Below are positions 5,421 through 7,179 of a DNA stretch of 7,179 bases, one piece after another. The stretch covers positions 1 through 7,179 of the forward strand of contig CALCSA010000465.1 in assembly GCA_937894185.1 (NCBI GenBank), in the 5' to 3' direction. The notes under the pieces are model-generated. The model did not search any database. It was not told where the DNA came from and saw only the letters and a program-made list of their open reading frames with translations. A program made the position numbers and the translations under genes. How positions within the stretch are numbered: position 1 is the first letter of the stretch; every line of letters begins with the position of its first letter. The DNA is from an uncultured Clostridia bacterium. GTDB lineage: Bacteria; Bacillota; Clostridia; Oscillospirales; Ruminococcaceae.

Positions 5421-5455
5421 GATTCTATTGTATCACATTTCCTCATTTTTATCAA
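5420..5455 (-). promoter_or_regulatory. Sigma-A promoter for the CarD-family gene
   Basis: TTGATA (5455-5450) and TACAAT (5432-5427) on the minus strand are 17 bp apart, each matching five of six consensus bases. The predicted start is near 5420. It lies in the gap after the hflX terminator, so the CarD gene is transcribed independently of hflX. Confidence 0.75.
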
Positions 5456-5538
5456 GTTTTTCGGAACTTGCCCCAAAACCCTACCCCTGTGGAAAGACCC
5501 GGGACAAACCCTTTGAACGGGTTTTGCCCCAAATTGTC

Positions 5539-5567
5539 AAAAAAGGAAGGAGAGGCGCAGCCTCCCC
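5539..5567 (-). terminator. Intrinsic terminator of hflX
   Basis: Two bases after the hflX stop codon an 8-bp stem forms, GGGGAGGC with GCCTCTCC (one G-U pair), with a 3-nt loop. It is followed by TTCC and then six T (5544-5539). Confidence 0.8.
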
Positions 5568-5569
5568 TT

Positions 5570-6829
5570 TTACAGCACATAGGGCTGGACTTTATGCAGC
5601 AGCTTGATGCTTACCAAAGCGTCCAGCCGGGTACCTTGGGCTTCAAACTCCTCCGAGAAGATTTTGCCCTCCTCCCGGATTTCCGCCACCAGTCCTCCCT
5701 GTTCGTAGGGGATCAGCAGTTGCAGGCGGCGGCTGGCTGCCGGCAGCAGGGCGGCTATTTTTTGCAGCAGCACATCCAGCCCTTCCCCGGTGGCGGCGGA
5801 GATAATGGCGGTGTGGTCACCCATCGTTTCGGGGGGGCGGTCCAGCTGATCACTTTTGTTGAGGACAGTGAGAACGGGGGTGTCTCCCACCTGCAAATCC
5901 TTGAGCAGCGCCATGGTCACCTGTATCTGATCCGCCGCTTCCGGGCTGGAAATATCGCAGACGTTGAGGATCAGATCCGCATAGGTGGCCTCCTCCAAAG
6001 TGGAGCGGAAGGCCTCCACCAGATGGTGAGGCAGCCGACGCACCAGGCCCACCGTATCCACCAGCAGAACAGTGCGGCCATCGGGCAAAGTCAAAGCCCG
6101 GGCCGAAGGGTCCAGAGTGGCAAACAGCTTGTCTTCCGCCAGAACCCCCGCCCCCGTCAAAGCGTTGAGCAGGGTGGATTTGCCCACGTTGGTGTAGCCC
6201 ACAATGGCCACCGTGGTCACCTCGTCCTTTTTGCGGCGCAGGCGCATCTGCCCCCGCCGGGCAGTCAAATCCCGCAGTTGCTCCTCCAAGGCGGTAATTC
6301 TGCGGCGCAGATGCCGCCGGTCCAGCTCCAGCTTGGTTTCACCCTTGCCTCGCCGGGCTCCCGCTCCGGCTCCGCCGCCGCCTCCGCCCAGCCGGGAAAG
6401 GGCGGTTCCTATTCCGGTCAGCCGGGGCAGCAGATACCGGTTGCGGGCCAGCTCCACCTGAAGCTGCCCTTCATGGGAGCGGGCCCGGGACGCGAAAATC
6501 TCCAAAATCAGCATGGTTCGGTCCATGACCGGGACCCCGCAGGCCTCCTCGATGTTCCGCAGCTGTACTGCCGTCAGTTCATGGTCAAACAGCACAAGTC
6601 CAGCCCCGGTGTTTTGTATATAAAGGGAGACCTCCGCCAGCTTTCCCCCGCCGATGGCGGTGGCTCTGTCCAGACTGTCCCGCTTTTGCACCAGCTCCGC
6701 CACCGGTTCAATGTCGGCGGTGGCTGCCAGCTCGGCCAGTTCGGCCAGGGAAATTTCCACATTATATTCCCCTAAATCCACCGCCACCAAAACGGCTGTG
6801 GTAGTTTCTTCCCTTTGATTTTCGTACAC
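5570..6829 (-). CDS. hflX: GTPase HflX, ribosome-splitting/rescue factor
   Basis: A 419-residue cytoplasmic GTPase of the Obg-HflX superfamily, normal length. The N-terminal nucleotide-binding domain shows IGGGKLAEV (59-67) and DHELTAVQLRNIE (82-94). DRTMLILEIFASRARSHEG (103-121) leads into a helical linker. A Gly-rich loop then precedes GETKLELDRR (163-172). The G domain has the P-loop GYTNVGKS (211-218), DTVG (258-261), NKSD (324-327) and SAATGEG (344-350). Known HflX proteins bind the 50S subunit and split stalled or hibernating ribosomes using GTP. The Gly-rich loop (148-162) is longer than the usual GGGIGTRGPGE version, which also occurs in some Clostridial homologues as I recall. The GTG at 6829 has AAAGGAG 7 nt upstream, and a hairpin lies just ahead of it. 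The gene ends in its own terminator. Confidence 0.96.
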   Translation of the reverse strand: MYENQREETTTAVLVAVDLGEYNVEISLAELAELAATADIEPVAELVQKRDSLDRATAIGGGKLAEVSLYIQNTGAGLVLFDHELTAVQLRNIEEACGVPVMDRTMLILEIFASRARSHEGQLQVELARNRYLLPRLTGIGTALSRLGGGGGGAGAGARRGKGETKLELDRRHLRRRITALEEQLRDLTARRGQMRLRRKKDEVTTVAIVGYTNVGKSTLLNALTGAGVLAEDKLFATLDPSARALTLPDGRTVLLVDTVGLVRRLPHHLVEAFRSTLEEATYADLILNVCDISSPEAADQIQVTMALLKDLQVGDTPVLTVLNKSDQLDRPPETMGDHTAIISAATGEGLDVLLQKIAALLPAASRRLQLLIPYEQGGLVAEIREEGKIFSEEFEAQGTRLDALVSIKLLHKVQPYVL

Positions 6830-6855
6830 AGTCTGTCTCCTTTGCCATCAAAGTG

Positions 6856-6872
6856 CCTCCCGCGCCGGGAGG
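6856..6872 (-). promoter_or_regulatory. Hairpin in the hflX leader
   Basis: A perfect 7-bp stem, CCTCCCG with CGGGAGG and a 3-nt loop, ends about 16 nt upstream of the hflX ribosome site (AAAGGAG, just before the GTG at 6829). No U-tract follows, so it is not a terminator. It could stabilise the 5' end of the mRNA or compete with ribosome-site accessibility. Confidence 0.4.
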
Positions 6873-6899
6873 GGAGAGGTAAAGACACCATACATACAC

Positions 6900-6923
6900 A
6901 AAAGGGCCGCCAAACGGCGGCCC
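6900..6923 (-). terminator. Intrinsic terminator upstream of hflX
   Basis: A perfect 8-bp GC stem (GGGCCGCC / GGCGGCCC) with a 4-nt loop is followed on the minus strand by TTTTGTG. It ends 71 nt before the hflX GTG and separates hflX from the upstream non-coding unit, either as a transcript end or as an attenuator. I see no clear promoter between it and hflX. Confidence 0.75.
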
Positions 6924-7024
6924 GGTCCGGCAGATACCGGCGATTCCCAACAGGAAATACAAGCGAAACAAGCCAACCTCCTGCCTGAAAGGCCATCGGC
7001 TTTCCCGCATGATTCGCCTCATCT
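6924..7024 (-). other. Spacer between two tandem terminators
   Basis: About 100 bp lie between the terminators at 7025-7058 and 6900-6923. It contains a bulged stem (GAAAGGCC with GGCTTTC, about 6986-7004 on the plus strand) and the near-palindrome CCGGCAGATACCGG around 6927-6940. A CAGGAGG ribosome-site-like sequence has no convincing start codon behind it. Open frames crossing here continue through the terminator and into hflX, so I treat them as non-coding. Confidence 0.35.
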
Positions 7025-7058
7025 AAAAACGGTACGGGGGGATTTGCGCCCCCCATAC
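7025..7058 (-). terminator. Intrinsic terminator of the upstream non-coding unit
   Basis: GTATGGGGGG (7058-7049) pairs fully, with one G-U, with CCCCCCGTAC (7041-7032) over a 7-nt loop. Then comes CG and five T (7029-7025). It is a strong 10-bp stem in the minus-strand sense. Confidence 0.75.
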
Positions 7059-7179
7059 AGTAGCGGCCTGTCTGGCCGCGCTTTTACAATAGGCCCCGCT
7101 GCGCCGTATGTTACCAGTTAAAAACCCGTCATAGACAGGTGGATGCCCTCCTGAGGGGTTCATGCTCCCTTCGTCCGGC
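7025..7179 (-). ncRNA. Structured RNA candidate upstream of hflX, 5' end outside the window
   Basis: Three hairpins follow one another on the minus strand: ACCTGT/ACGGGT (7140-7124, 5-nt loop, followed by a T-run), GCGGCC/GGCCGC (7079-7063, 5-nt loop), and the terminator stem at 7058-7032. CATAC and GTATG could also pair long-range around the middle hairpin. A frame of about 50 codons is open here, but it ends inside the terminator T-tract and resembles no protein I know, so RNA is the better reading. I considered 6S RNA because of the GGGTTTTTAACTGGTAAC-like context, but could not form the long closing stem from what is visible. The family is unassigned. Confidence 0.4.

Noticed and set aside
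5474..5526. CAAAACCC/GGGTTTTG inverted repeat between hflX and carD
   Set aside because: It has a long 37-nt spacer and lies outside the hflX transcript end and upstream of the carD promoter; most likely incidental.
5468..6775. 435-codon plus-strand open frame opposite hflX
   Set aside because: It is a shadow of hflX caused by GC-rich codon usage; it has no recognisable domain, and hflX on the other strand has all its motifs.
7023..7179. Open frame of about 50 codons ending at TAG 7023-7025
   Set aside because: Its stop lies in the terminator U-tract, the ATG at 7163 has a badly spaced ribosome site, and the peptide has no recognisable features; an upstream gene end cannot be excluded.
1..7179. 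CRISPR arrays, tRNA or rRNA genes, transposases, att sites
   Set aside because: No regularly spaced repeats, tRNA cloverleaf or T-arm sequences, rRNA motifs or transposase frames were seen on either strand.

Overview
The window looks like a stretch of a Gram-positive, probably anaerobic Clostridia (Oscillospiraceae-like) chromosome. The reasons are GC-rich coding sequence, strong AGGAGG-type ribosome binding sites, several GTG starts, consensus sigma-A promoters, an HflX of the Firmicute type and a stand-alone CarD-family regulator. The organism assignment is inference. Every gene I can support is on the minus strand, so transcription runs from high to low coordinates.

Layout in transcription order. 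(1) 7179-6830: non-coding, structured DNA with two intrinsic terminators (7025-7058 and 6900-6923). It is probably the 3' part of a small RNA or leader whose 5' end lies outside the window. (2) 6829-5570: hflX, a ribosome-associated GTPase, closed by its own terminator. (3) 5455-4721: a CarD-family transcription factor with its own promoter and a leader of about 165 nt. That leader contains an intrinsic terminator only 14 nt before the start codon, which suggests attenuation. (4) 4720-4030: a 690-bp gap with three parts: a palindromic terminator after carD, a GC-rich hairpin-filled block (about 4316-4667), and a sharply bounded AT-rich island holding a perfect-consensus promoter, a palindrome over its -35 box and repeated TGTTTAGTAAA-like sites. 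(5) 4029-247: a tightly packed four-gene operon made of a class II (fuculose-phosphate-type) aldolase, a CoA-disulfide-reductase/NADH-oxidase-type flavoprotein, and the A and B subunits of a family I CoA-transferase-like enzyme. (6) 246-23: an intergenic gap, then the first seven codons of a further minus-strand gene.

The operon is the most interesting part. The aldolase has an intact Zn/active site. It also carries a Pro/Ser-rich linker and a C-terminal amphipathic helix that looks like a bacterial microcompartment encapsulation peptide, yet no shell gene is present in the window. The CoA-transferase-like B subunit appears to lack the catalytic glutamate of true family I CoA-transferases, as in the IpdAB-type CoA-ester hydrolases. 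Together with a CoA/NADH-linked disulfide flavoprotein, this suggests an uncharacterised catabolic route: aldol cleavage followed by CoA-thioester chemistry, probably induced by substrate through the operator-like promoter region. The substrate cannot be read from the sequence.
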